NCBI RefSeq assembly: GCF_024611995.1
Contig: NZ_CP102509.1
Location: forward strand, 1,178,001-1,242,000
Source of the DNA: Streptomyces sp. NBC_00162
GTDB taxonomy: Bacteria; Actinomycetota; Actinomycetes; Streptomycetales; Streptomycetaceae
Direction: 5' to 3'
Length of the DNA: 64,000 bases
Below the pieces are notes generated by a model. It saw only the letters and a program-made list of their open reading frames with translations. It was not told the origin of the DNA and did no database searches. Numbering within the stretch: the first letter of the stretch is position 1; each line of letters begins with the position of its first letter. A program made the position numbers and the translations under genes. This document shows, piece by piece, positions 53,586-62,220 of this stretch.

Positions 53586-54581
53586 CCCGGCGGTGCCGCG
53601 CCGCCAGCGCCGCCGTCTCCGTGAAGGCGGGGACGCGCCCGGTGCCCCCGCGGCCGGACACGGAGAGGAGGCGGCCGCCGCGCCGTAGGCCACTGCGTCC
53701 TCGAGCCCGTCACCGAGGGCGAGCCGGGCGGTGGCGGTTCCGGTGAAGCAGTCGCCCGCGCCGGTCGCGTCGACCGCAGCCGGGTTCCCGGGCACGGGCC
53801 GGTACCGGCCGCCCCCGCCGTCGTCCAGCAGCAGTCGGCCGGCGCCCGCGGTGACCACGACCGTACGGGCGCCCAGCGCGCGGCAGCGGACGGCGGCGGT
53901 GGCCGGGTCGCCGGTGTCCACGAGGGCGAGGGCGTCGGCCGGGCAGGAGGTCTTGAGCAGCCCGGTCAGCGGGGCGATGCGGGCGAGCAGTTCCCGGGCC
54001 CGGGCACGGCCGGTCAGCCGGGGGCGGAAGTTGGGGTCGTACGAGAGGTGCCCGCCGGCCCCGTGCACGAGGTGCGCGGCGGCGAGCACGGCGTCGTGGC
54101 TGGTCGGTGACAGGGCGCCCGTGATGCCGCTGGTGATCAGCGCCGTGGACGTGGTGAGCAGGTCGCGCCAGGACTCGATGTGAGCGGGCGCGAGGGTGGA
54201 ACCGGCGCTGTGGGCACGCCAGTAGACGAACTCCCGGTCGCCCTCGGTGTCGGCGGACAGCAGGTAGGCGCCGTTGGGCCGCGGGGCGCGGCGTACGTGG
54301 GAGACGTCCACGCCGAGTTCGGCGGCGCGCCGCAGCAGCGGGATGCTGAGCTCGTCTTCGCCGACGACGGCGAGCAGGGCGGTCCGGGCACCGGCGGCCG
54401 CGGCTGCGGCCGCCGCGTTCAGGGCGTCCCCGGAGTAGGAGATGCGGGCCGGGGTGCCGTCGGCGGCCTCGCGCAGCGGGGCTGCGGCGTGGATCTCGAC
54501 GAGCACCTCGCCGAGCACGAGCACGTCGTACGACTCCGCGGCCGGTGCGGCGGCCGGCGTCGACGCGGCCGGTGCGGTCAC
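53572..54581 (-). CDS. kdgK: 2-keto-3-deoxygluconate kinase (PfkB family), one frameshift
   Basis: About 336 residues from GTG 54581 after one correction. PfkB features: YDVLVLGEVLVEIHAAAPLR, SYSGDALNAAAAAAAAGART and the anion-hole/catalytic AAVDATGAGDCFTGTATARL (catalytic Asp in GAGD). The frame breaks at 53667-53668 (GG on the plus strand, GGG expected); the corrected tail reads AAAASLSVSGRGGTGRVPAF. It phosphorylates 2-keto-3-deoxygluconate to KDPG. The start overlaps the stop of the KDPG-aldolase gene upstream (GTGA), so the two form one operon. Confidence 0.9.
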
Positions 54582-55227
54582 GGCCGGGACTCCCGGCCGG
54601 CGCAGTCGCCGCGGCCGCAGCACGGACGGGCCAGCTCGGCGAACACGGCGGCCAGCTCGGCCGGGTCGGCGGGCAGCCCGCTGCCGATGCCGACGGCGGC
54701 CGCCCCGGCGGCAAGCCAGTCGGGGACCTCACCGGGCCGGATGCCTCCGGTCGGGATGATCAGCCCCTCGGGCAGTACTGCCTTGAGGGAACGGATGAAC
54801 CCCGGGCCGCCGACGTGCGCCGGAAACACCTTGGCGGCGCCCGCGGCCCGGACGGCGGAGGCGATCTCGCCGGGGGTGAACCCGCCCTCGATGAACACGG
54901 CTCCGCGGCGGCCGGCGACTTCGCGGACCTCCGGCGCGGGGTGGGGGAGATCAGGAAGCCGGCGCCCGCGTCCAGGGCGGTCTCGGCCTGCTCGGGGGTG
55001 GTCACGGTGCCGACGCCGACGAGGGCGCGGCGGCCGCGCGCGTCGGCGAGCGGGGTGGTGCGGGTGAGGGCCTGCGCCCAGCCGGGGGTGGAGGTGGTCA
55101 GCTCGACCGCGCGGCATCCGGCGGCGAGCAGGGCGGTGGTGTGCCGGACGGCCTCGTCGGCGTCGGCGTTGCGCAGCACCGGCAACAGGCGCTGGGCGGC
55201 TATCACCGCGTACGGGTGGCAGGACAA
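54578..55227 (-). CDS. eda: KDPG/KHG aldolase, one frameshift
   Basis: About 216 residues from ATG 55227. The class I aldolase barrel is shown by AAQRLLPVLRNADADEAVRH, CRAVELTTSTPGWAQAL (Glu) and LVGVGTVTTPEQAETALDAG, with the Schiff-base Lys in AAGAAKVFPAHVGGPGFIRS. The frame breaks at the five-G run 54943-54947; six G would give GFLISPHPAPEVREVAGRRG. It cleaves KDPG to pyruvate and glyceraldehyde-3-phosphate. Together with kdgK it completes the last two steps of an Entner-Doudoroff-type or uronate route. Confidence 0.92.
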
Positions 55228-55242
55228 GGAACCCTCCCGTTT

Positions 55243-55259
55243 GTTCCACGTAGTGGAAC
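55243..55259. promoter_or_regulatory. IclR/KdgR-type operator
   Basis: GTTCCAC-GTA-GTGGAAC is a perfect 7-bp inverted repeat with 3-bp spacer in the divergent gap between the eda-kdgK operon and the IclR gene. A diverged copy (GTAGCGGAACCACGTGG) follows at about 55270. IclR-family regulators use such GTTCCA-type repeats. Confidence 0.75.
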
Positions 55260-55315
55260 GACGTATTGTGTAGCGGAACCACGTGGTCTAGACCCTACCC
55301 AGTCCGGGAGTTGTC

Positions 55316-56116
55316 ATGTCAATGGATGAGGCCCCGGAGCCCGGGGGCGGCGGCGCGCCACGCGGCGGCAGGACCTCCGCCGCGGGATCGGTGCTGGAGA
55401 AGTCCCTGCGCATCCTCGAGGCGGTGGCGGCGCCGGGCGGACCGCACCGGCTCGCCGAGGTGACGGCGGCGGCCGCCGTGCCCAAGTCCAGCACCTTCCG
55501 GATCCTCGCCTCGCTGGCCGAGCAGGGCTTCGTACGCCAGGAGGCCGATGGCCGGTACGGGGTGGGGCCGCGGCTGCGCGGGCTGTCCGCCCTGGTCAGC
55601 GGCGGGGAGCCGGCGAGCATCGGGCGCATCCTGGACGAGCTGCGGCAGGCGGCAGGCGGCCAGACGGTCCATCTCGCCCTGCACAGCGGAGAGACGATCA
55701 CCTACATCCGGAAGCTGGAGAGCGAGCAGCCCTTCCGGACGGCCTCCCGGGTCGGCATGCGCATGCCGCTGCACACCACCGCGATCGGCAAGAGCATCCT
55801 GGCGCACCTGCCCGGGACGGAGGTACGGGAGCTGATCGCCGCCACCGGGCTGGCGCCCCGGACTCCCCGGACGCTCACGCGCGCGGAGGAGCTGTACGCA
55901 CAGCTGGCGGAGGTCCGCGCCCGCGGTTTCGCCCTGGACGACGAGGAGAACGAGCCCACCATCCGCTGCATCGGCGCCGCTGTCCTCGGCCCGGGCGGCC
56001 GCCCGATCGGCGGGGTCAGCGTCACCACCGTCACCTTCCTGGTCTCCCGCGAGGAGATCGAGTCGTACGCGCCCGCCCTGCGCGCGGCCACGGCGGCGCT
56101 GGCTCCGCTGCTGTGA
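55316..56116 (+). CDS. IclR-family regulator of the KDG operon
   Basis: 266 residues from ATG 55316, with ATG 55322 also in frame. The winged helix spans about residues 25-85 (SVLEKSLRILEAVAAPGGPH, VPKSSTFRILASLAEQGFVR), followed by the IclR ligand domain (LHTTAIGKSILAHLPGTEVR; ALDDEENEPTIRCIGAAVLG; IGGVSVTTVTFLVSREEIES). It resembles KdgR-type regulators that respond to 2-keto-3-deoxygluconate. It faces the eda-kdgK genes across the GTTCCAC palindrome. Confidence 0.92.
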   Translation: MSMDEAPEPGGGGAPRGGRTSAAGSVLEKSLRILEAVAAPGGPHRLAEVTAAAAVPKSSTFRILASLAEQGFVRQEADGRYGVGPRLRGLSALVSGGEPASIGRILDELRQAAGGQTVHLALHSGETITYIRKLESEQPFRTASRVGMRMPLHTTAIGKSILAHLPGTEVRELIAATGLAPRTPRTLTRAEELYAQLAEVRARGFALDDEENEPTIRCIGAAVLGPGGRPIGGVSVTTVTFLVSREEIESYAPALRAATAALAPLL

Positions 56117-56136
56117 GCCGGCGCCGCCGCCGGCGG

Positions 56137-57117
56137 TCAGCGCCCGGCAGCCTCGACGGCCGATGCCGCCGGCGACGCCGACGCGCCCGGTTCGAGCCGC
56201 GCCCCGGACCCGCCCCGCAGGGCGAGGGCCGCTCCCACCGCCACCGCGACGGCCAGCCCGGCCGCCGCGGCCAGGGTCACCCCGTCCGGCGAGGTGAGGG
56301 CCTGCCCCCGCAGGGCCTGCCAGGTGGTCAGGGCCACCAGACCCGCGTACCCCGCCGCCGCGACCAGGACGAGGCGCGTGCGTACGGCCGGGACGGCCGC
56401 CCGGCCGTACCGCCGGGCCGCGAAGGTCAGCGCGAGCGCCAGCAGCGGCAGCACCTGGAGGGCGTGCATCCCGACGAAGTGGGCGATCCGCAGATCGCCC
56501 CCGGTGGCCGCCCAGCCGGTGACCGGCAGGTGCGGTCCGCCGTCCGGGACGCCGACGCTGTGCGCGCCGACCGTGTCGGTGATCTGCCCGGCGAGCTGCG
56601 CCTCGGTGGGCTGGACCATCAGGAAGCCGATCGCGAGTCCGGCGAGCGCGACGACCGAACCGGTCCGAATGGCCCAAACGGCGGCCCGGTCCGCGAGCGG
56701 CTGGCGCCACAGCACCACGGCCATCAGCAGCGTGGCCAGCCACAGCACGACGATCGTCGCGCCCATGACGGCGAACAGGCCGCTGTCGAACGGGGTTTCC
56801 TGGTTGAAGTGGCTGCGCTTGCCCCGCACCACCTGGCCGACGATCACGGCCATCTCGGTGACGCTCGCCGCCACGATCACCGCGCCCGCCCACCAGCCGA
56901 CCCTGCGGCCGCGTGTGAGCAGCGAGTACATCCATGCCAGCGTCAGCCCGTACACGACGAACGAGACCGAGAACTTGAACGGCTTGTGCCAGATCGGGGA
57001 TCCGACCAGCACCCGGTCGTCCACGATCAGCCCCACCCCCGAGACCAGCGTGAGCACTCCCATGGCCGCCGCGAAGACGAGCAGCGGCCGATGCCATCCT
57101 TCGATGTGGTTCCGCAT
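56137..57117 (-). CDS. Polytopic membrane protein of unknown function
   Basis: 326 residues from ATG 57117 with about eight hydrophobic segments (LLVFAAAMGVLTLVSGVGLI, FSVSFVVYGLTLAWMYSLLT, TIVVLWLATLLMAVVLW, FVGMHALQVLPLLALALTFA among them). His residues at SHFNQETPFDSG and AHFVGMHALQ could bind metal or heme. The C-terminus is a short, hydrophilic Ala/Ser tail. I do not recognise the family. It is divergent from a MerR regulator whose probable operator lies in the gap, so its expression is likely induced by that regulator's ligand. Confidence 0.75.
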   Translation of the reverse strand: MRNHIEGWHRPLLVFAAAMGVLTLVSGVGLIVDDRVLVGSPIWHKPFKFSVSFVVYGLTLAWMYSLLTRGRRVGWWAGAVIVAASVTEMAVIVGQVVRGKRSHFNQETPFDSGLFAVMGATIVVLWLATLLMAVVLWRQPLADRAAVWAIRTGSVVALAGLAIGFLMVQPTEAQLAGQITDTVGAHSVGVPDGGPHLPVTGWAATGGDLRIAHFVGMHALQVLPLLALALTFAARRYGRAAVPAVRTRLVLVAAAGYAGLVALTTWQALRGQALTSPDGVTLAAAAGLAVAVAVGAALALRGGSGARLEPGASASPAASAVEAAGR

Positions 57118-57126
57118 CCTGCACCC

Positions 57127-57178
57127 CCATAATGGATATCGGAACTACCCAATATCCGATAGTGCCACTGTCCATAAT
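57127..57178. promoter_or_regulatory. Nested inverted repeats, putative MerR operator
   Basis: GGATAT (57134-57139) with ATATCC (57152-57157) and TATCGG (57137-57142) with CCGATA (57156-57161) form overlapping inverted repeats. CCATAAT occurs twice (57127-57133, 57172-57178). This AT-richer patch in the divergent gap between the membrane protein and the MerR gene is the likely control site. Confidence 0.6.
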
Positions 57179-57228
57179 CCAGCCCGCCCGCGCAAGCCCC
57201 CGGGCCCAGCCGAAAGCGAGAATTCACT

Positions 57229-57894
57229 TTGCGCATGGGAGAGTTGAGCCGGACCACCGGCGTTCCGGTGCCCACCATCAAGTTCTATCTCCGTGAAGGC
57301 CTGCTGCCCGCCGGTGAGTTGACCAGCCCCAACCAGGCCAGTTACGGCGAACAGCACGTCCGCAGGCTGCACTTGATCCGCGCCCTCACCGATGTCGGCG
57401 GGCTGCCGCTCGCCTCCGTCGGCAAGGTGGTGGAGGCGCTGGCGGACCGCGAACGCCCTCTGCACGACCTGCTGGGCGAGGCCGCCGACACCGTCGGCCT
57501 CGCCGACCCGCCGGAGGTCGACCCGGCGAGCGGCGCGCAGGCGCGGGCCCTGGTCCAGGAGCTGATCACGCGGCGCGGCTGGCAGGTCCAACTGGGCGAC
57601 CCGTCGGCGCTCGCACTCACCGCCGCCGCGGCCTCCCTGCTGGCGGTCGGGCACGGGGACTACCTGGACCACCTGGACGAGTTCGCCACCGCCGCGGAAC
57701 GGATCGCCGCCGCCGACCTGGCCTTCGTCGCGCGCCGGACGGAGCGGGAGGACATGGTGGAGCGGGTGGTGGTGGGCACCGTACTGGGGGATGCGATGCT
57801 GGCTGCGCTGCGGCGGCTCGCCCAGACCGACGCCTCGGCGCGGCGTTACCCCCTGCCGCCCGCAGCAGATGCCGGAAAAACAACTTCCGGATAA
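57229..57894 (+). CDS. MerR-family transcriptional regulator
   Basis: 221 residues from TTG 57229, which places AGCGAG 8 bp upstream and gives the family start M-R-M-G-E-L; ATG 57235 is an alternative. The winged helix is clear (RMGELSRTTGVPVPTIKFYL, REGLLPAGELTSPNQASYGE, QHVRRLHLIRALTDVGGLPL). The C-terminal half is helical and lacks an evident metal-Cys set, so the effector is probably an organic molecule. It is divergent from the unknown membrane protein. Confidence 0.9.
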   Translation: MRMGELSRTTGVPVPTIKFYLREGLLPAGELTSPNQASYGEQHVRRLHLIRALTDVGGLPLASVGKVVEALADRERPLHDLLGEAADTVGLADPPEVDPASGAQARALVQELITRRGWQVQLGDPSALALTAAAASLLAVGHGDYLDHLDEFATAAERIAAADLAFVARRTEREDMVERVVVGTVLGDAMLAALRRLAQTDASARRYPLPPAADAGKTTSG

Positions 57895-57970
57895 GTGTTA
57901 TCGAGGCCCCTCTCGACGGTCTCCCAGTCATTGGGCATCATCGACCGCCGGTACGGACAGGGAACATCAC

Positions 57971-59623
57971 ATGAGCACTCAGCACACGGCAGCGCTGGTG
58001 GCAGCGGCCCGCGCGGGCGATCCCCGCGCGCAGGACGAACTCGTCGGCACCCATCTGCCGCTCGTCTACAACATCGTCGGGCGGGCCCTCAACGGGTCCT
58101 GTGACGTGGACGACGTGGTGCAGGACACGATGCTGCGGGCCCTCGACGGGCTGGGCGGCCTGCGCGCGGACGAGAGCTTCCGGTCCTGGCTGGTGGCGAT
58201 CGCGATGAACCGCGTACGGGCGTACTGGCAGGCCCGGCAGAGCGGCTACGGCGAGAGCACACTGGAGGCGGCGAGCGAGGTCGCCGACCCGGGCGCCGAC
58301 TTCGTCGACCTGACGGTCGTCCGCCTCAACCTGGCGGGTCAGCGGCGCGAGACGGCCCGCGCCACGCGCTGGCTGGAGCCCGACGACCGGGCACTGCTGT
58401 CGCTGTGGTGGCTGGAGTGCGCCGGGGAGCTCACCCGGGCGGAGGTGGCCGCCGCGCTGGAGCTGTCCACGCAGCACGCGGCGGTACGGGTGCAGCGGAT
58501 GAAGGCGCAGCTGGAAGCGGCCCGGGTGGTGGTGCGGGCCCTGGACGCCCGGCCGGTGTGCGAGGAGCTGCGGACCCTGACGGCGGGCTGGGACGGCCGG
58601 CCCTCGGCGCTGTGGCGCAAGCGAATAGCCCGTCACGCGCGGGAATGCGTACGCTGCTCCGGCCTGTGGAGCGGCCTGGTGCCGGCGGAGGGACTGCTGG
58701 CCGGGCTGGCCCTGGTACCCGTCTCGGCGGCCCTGGTGGCAGGGGTGCGGGCGGCCGGTGCGGCCGACTTCACCCCCGCGGGCGCCGACTTCACCCCCGC
58801 GGGCGCCGCCTTCGCCGAAGGCGACGGCGCGGGCTCGGGCTTCGCCGACACGGCGGCCCACACGCACCTCGACCCGGAGGTGGCGACGGCGGGCGGCGGC
58901 CGGAGCGCGCTGCGCAGGCGCAAGCAGAACCGCCGCCGGGTGATCGGCGGCGCGGTGCTCGCCGCCTGCGTCGCGGGCGGCGGCCTGGTGTACCTCGGCA
59001 CGCTCCCCGGTTCCGGCGACACGAAGACGGGCGAAGCCGCAGCCCCGGCCCCGCTGGCCGCGCTCTCGGCCTCCGAATCCGCGCTCCCCTCGGAGCCGCC
59101 CTCGCCGTCCGCCTCCCCCTCGCCCTCCGCGTCTCCTTCGCCGTCGGCCTCCGCCTCGCCGAGCCCGGCCGCGAGCCCGACCCCGGCGCCGAGCCGCAGC
59201 AGCTCCCCGGCCCCGAAGCCCCCGGCGCCAGCCCCCGCCCCGCCGGGCATCGCTGGCCAGGTCGTGGCCCTGGTCAACTCCGAGCGGGCGGCGGCGGGCT
59301 GCGGTCCGCTGAAGGAGGACGCACAGCTGCGCTCGGCCGCCCAGGGCCACTCCGACGACATGGCGAAGCGGGACTTCTTCTCGCACACCAGCCCCGACGG
59401 AACGGACCCGGGCCAGCGGACCACCGCCGCCGGATACCGCTGGTCGACGTACGGCGAGAACATCGCCAAGGGCCAGCAGACGGCTCAGTCGGTCATGGAC
59501 GCCTGGATGAAGAGCCCGGGCCACCGCGCGAACATCCTCAACTGCTCCTTCAAGGACATCGGCGTCGGCATCCACCAGGGTGCGGGCGGTCCCTGGTGGA
59601 CGCAGAACTTCGGGGCGCGGTAG
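57971..59623 (+). CDS. ECF sigma factor fused to extracellular CAP/SCP domain
   Basis: 550 residues from ATG 57971. Region 2 (NGSCDVDDVVQDTMLRALDG) and region 4 (LTRAEVAAALELSTQHAAVR) define an ECF sigma factor (about 1-195). A short His/Cys motif (RIARHARECVRCSGLW, about 220), like that of zinc anti-sigma domains, follows. Then come a tandem ADFTPAG pair, a basic stretch (SALRRRKQNRRRVIGG), one membrane helix (VIGGAVLAACVAGGGLVYLG, about 323), a Pro/Ser/Ala linker and an outer CAP domain (VALVNSERAAAGCGPLKEDA; DFFSHTSPDGTDP; GYRWSTYGENIAKGQQ; SPGHRANILNCSFKDIGVGI). Signal perception outside could free the sigma part inside. The fusion is unusual but fits one continuous frame. Confidence 0.92.
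   Translation: MSTQHTAALVAAARAGDPRAQDELVGTHLPLVYNIVGRALNGSCDVDDVVQDTMLRALDGLGGLRADESFRSWLVAIAMNRVRAYWQARQSGYGESTLEAASEVADPGADFVDLTVVRLNLAGQRRETARATRWLEPDDRALLSLWWLECAGELTRAEVAAALELSTQHAAVRVQRMKAQLEAARVVVRALDARPVCEELRTLTAGWDGRPSALWRKRIARHARECVRCSGLWSGLVPAEGLLAGLALVPVSAALVAGVRAAGAADFTPAGADFTPAGAAFAEGDGAGSGFADTAAHTHLDPEVATAGGGRSALRRRKQNRRRVIGGAVLAACVAGGGLVYLGTLPGSGDTKTGEAAAPAPLAALSASESALPSEPPSPSASPSPSASPSPSASASPSPAASPTPAPSRSSSPAPKPPAPAPAPPGIAGQVVALVNSERAAAGCGPLKEDAQLRSAAQGHSDDMAKRDFFSHTSPDGTDPGQRTTAAGYRWSTYGENIAKGQQTAQSVMDAWMKSPGHRANILNCSFKDIGVGIHQGAGGPWWTQNFGAR
58763..58804 (+). repeat. 21-bp tandem duplication inside the sigma-CAP gene
   Basis: Two head-to-tail copies of 21 bases (58763-58783 and 58784-58804; unit GCCGACTTCACCCCCGCGGG plus C) encode ADFTPAG twice. 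It lies between the His/Cys motif and the membrane helix. Being in frame, it could vary in number without breaking the gene. Confidence 0.85.
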
Positions 59624-59642
59624 CCCGCTCGCGGGGTGCGGT

Positions 59643-60497
59643 TCAGGGCTGGATGCCGCGCAGCTTCTGCGGGTTGACGACGAAGCGCAGCGCGGTGATC
59701 CGGCCGCCGGCCGCCTCGAAGGTGACCGCGCCGAGGTTCACGCCGCCGGCGGACAGCAGCAGTCCGGCCTCGCCGTTGATCTCGTCGACGCGCATCTCCA
59801 CACCCTGGACCTCCGGTTTGGCCAGGACGCCCAGGAGCCAGCGGGCGACGTGGTCGGGTCCGTGCAGGGGGCGGCGGGCGGCCGAGACGACGCCGCCGCC
59901 GTCCGACCAGGAGACGACGTCGGGGGCGAGGAGCGTGAGCACCTCGCCCAGGTCCCCGCCCGCGCAGGCCGCGAGGAACTTCTCGGCGATCTCGCGCTGT
60001 TCGGACGCGTTCGCGCTGAACCGGGGGCGGCGGGCCCGCACGTGTTCACGGGCCCGGTGCGCGGACTGGCGGACCGCGGCCTCCGACTTCCCGACGACCT
60101 CGGCGATCTCCGCGTAGGAGTACCCGAACACCTCGCGGAGCAGGAACACCGCACGTTCGACCGGGGTCAGGGTCTCCAGCACGACCAGGACCGCCATCGA
60201 GACGGTGTCGGCCAGTTCGGCCTCCTCGGCGACGTCGGGCGAGGTCAGGAGGGGCTCGGGGAGCCACGGGCCGACGTAGGCCTCACGGACGGCCTGGGCC
60301 GACGTCAGCCGGTTCAGGCTCAGGTTGGTGACGGTGCGCACCAGATAGGCCTTGGGATGCTGAACGGACGCCCGCTCCGTCCGGTTCCAGGCGAGCCAGG
60401 CGTCCTGCACGATGTCCTCGGCGTCGGCGACGCTCCCGAGCATGCGGTAGGCGGTGCCGAAGAGCAGTCGCCGGTTCTCCTCGAACGTGTCGGTCAT
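59643..60497 (-). CDS. SigJ-type ECF sigma factor with SnoaL-like tail
   Basis: 284 residues from ATG 60497. Region 2: ENRRLLFGTAYRMLGSVADA, EDIVQDAWLAWNRTERASVQ. Region 4: LTPVERAVFLLREVFGYSYA, EIAEVVGKSEAAVRQSAHRA. The C-terminal SnoaL-like domain (EIAEKFLAACAGGDLGEVLT onward) marks the SigJ/ECF41 class, in which it acts as a built-in modulator. It is the third ECF sigma factor in the window and converges with the sigma-CAP fusion gene. Confidence 0.92.
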   Translation of the reverse strand: MTDTFEENRRLLFGTAYRMLGSVADAEDIVQDAWLAWNRTERASVQHPKAYLVRTVTNLSLNRLTSAQAVREAYVGPWLPEPLLTSPDVAEEAELADTVSMAVLVVLETLTPVERAVFLLREVFGYSYAEIAEVVGKSEAAVRQSAHRAREHVRARRPRFSANASEQREIAEKFLAACAGGDLGEVLTLLAPDVVSWSDGGGVVSAARRPLHGPDHVARWLLGVLAKPEVQGVEMRVDEINGEAGLLLSAGGVNLGAVTFEAAGGRITALRFVVNPQKLRGIQP

Positions 60498-60564
60498 GGG
60501 CCACACCGTCGCATTCCAGCACCCGTTGATCAAGAAGCGGGGACCCCGCTCGCCCGGACAGGGC

Positions 60565-61956
60565 CTAGTGGTGGAAGCCGGACCGGGGCTCGGTGGCGGG
60601 TACGGGCGGGGGTGAGGCCTTGAGGTGTTCCACGGCATTGCGCAGGTCGGTGGCGAGCAGGGCCATCTGATCGCGGGTCACCCCGTGCCGGACGAGGACC
60701 CGCTGGATGACGGTGTCCTGGCGGTCGGCCGGCAGCGGGTACGAGGGCACCTGCCAGCCGCGCATCCGCAGCCGGTCGGAGAGGTCGTAGAGGCTGAAGC
60801 CCGCTCCGGCCGGGTCGGTGAGCGTGTAGGAGACGGCGGGGAGGGCGCCGCTGCCGTCGTAGAGGAGGGTGAACGGGCCCATCCCGGCGATCTCGGAGGC
60901 CAGGTACTGGGCGGTGTCGGCGCAGGCCTGCTGCACGCGGCGGTAGCCGCCCCGGCCGAGGCGCAGGAACAGGTAGTACTGGGCGATGACCTCGCCCCCG
61001 GGCCGGGAGAAGTTGAGGGCGAAGGTCGGCATGTCGCCGCCCAGGTAGTCCACGTCGAAGACGAGGTCCGCGGGGAGCAGGTCGGAGGTGCGCCAGACGA
61101 TCCAGCCGACGCCGAGCGGCGCGAGTCCGTACTTGTGGCCCGAGGTGTTGACGGAGGCGACGCGCGGCAGCCGGAAGTCCCAGACCACGTCGGGGTGGAG
61201 GAAGGGGGCGACGAAGCCGCCGCTCGCGCCGTCCACGTGGATGGGGACGTCCCAGCCCTGCTCGGCCTGGATGCGGTCGAGTTCGGCGGCGATCTCGGCG
61301 ACGGGCTCGTAGTCGCAGGTGTAGGTGACGCCGAGGATGGCGACGACGCCGATGGTGTTCTCGTCGACGTACGCGGCGAGCTGGTGGGGCTGCAGCCCGG
61401 TGGCGCCGGGCTCCAGCGGGACCTGGCGCAGCTCGACGTCGAAGTAGCGGGCGAACTTCTCCCAGCAGATCTGGACCGGGCCGCACACCAGGTTGGGGCG
61501 GTCCGCGGGGAGGCCCTCGGCGCGGCGGCGGGCGCGCCAGCGCCATTTGAGGGCGAGTCCGCCGAGCATGGCGGCCTCGCTGGAGCCGGTGGTGGAGCAG
61601 CCGGTCCCGGTGGTGCCGGCGGGGGCGTTCCACAGGTTGGCCAGGATGTTGACGCAGCGTGACTCGATCTCGGCGGTCTGCGGGTACTCGTCCTTGTCGA
61701 TCATGTTCTTGTCGAGGCAGTCGTTCATCAGGCGGTGCACGCCGTCGTCGGACCAGGTGGTGCAGAAGGTGGCCAGGTTCTGCGCGGCGTTCCCGTCCAA
61801 CAGGAGCTCGTTGCGGAGGAGTTCGTAGACGACCTCGGTCGGCGAGTGGTCTTCGGGCATCCGGTACTTGGGGAGGATCTGGCCGCTCAGGGCGGACGCG
61901 AACACGTCCGAGGCGGCGTCGGGGGCGTCTGCGTCCTTCGTCTTGTGAAGAGCCAT
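60565..61956 (-). CDS. gadB: Glutamate decarboxylase
   Basis: 463 residues from ATG 61956, the usual length for the family. It is a PLP enzyme converting glutamate to GABA and CO2. Signatures are TGTGCSTTGSSEAAMLGGLA, the PLP Asp/Ala region PIHVDGASGGFVAPFLHPDV and the Schiff-base Lys in SVNTSGHKYGLAPLGVGWIV (about residue 275), with FALNFSRPGGEVIAQYYLFL. The C-terminus ends in two His residues. It is monocistronic; no antiporter gene is near, so it need not serve acid resistance. Confidence 0.95.
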   Translation of the reverse strand: MALHKTKDADAPDAASDVFASALSGQILPKYRMPEDHSPTEVVYELLRNELLLDGNAAQNLATFCTTWSDDGVHRLMNDCLDKNMIDKDEYPQTAEIESRCVNILANLWNAPAGTTGTGCSTTGSSEAAMLGGLALKWRWRARRRAEGLPADRPNLVCGPVQICWEKFARYFDVELRQVPLEPGATGLQPHQLAAYVDENTIGVVAILGVTYTCDYEPVAEIAAELDRIQAEQGWDVPIHVDGASGGFVAPFLHPDVVWDFRLPRVASVNTSGHKYGLAPLGVGWIVWRTSDLLPADLVFDVDYLGGDMPTFALNFSRPGGEVIAQYYLFLRLGRGGYRRVQQACADTAQYLASEIAGMGPFTLLYDGSGALPAVSYTLTDPAGAGFSLYDLSDRLRMRGWQVPSYPLPADRQDTVIQRVLVRHGVTRDQMALLATDLRNAVEHLKASPPPVPATEPRSGFHH

Positions 61957-62220
61957 ATCGGCACTATAGGTGAGTAAGCGACATATCCCCCTGATGCCGC
62001 GACGCGGCTTCCGGCCGACTCTGCGGTGTGATCCCCTCCATAGCCGCTCGGCGGAACCGGAGAAATTACTGCCGGGTAGCATTACCACCGCAGATCTTCC
62101 CGCCGGAGCCGGGAAAGCCGGCCGGGACCGAAAAATCATTCGATTCGTTCTATACGAAACTTGTCCTCTGATGTCCGGATAATGGCCAACTGCCCTTGCT
62201 GCCCTGGTACTTCTTCGGTC
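61957..62220 (+). promoter_or_regulatory. gadB-melC divergent gap with a weak inverted repeat
   Basis: 264 bases between the divergent gadB and melC1 genes. The only element I can name is TTCGT (62144-62148) and ACGAA (62154-62158) around five bases, just before an AT-richer patch; it could be an operator for the tyrosinase genes. In-frame starts at 62182 and 62161 exist but lie before the signal peptide of MelC1 and are not favoured. Confidence 0.3.
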
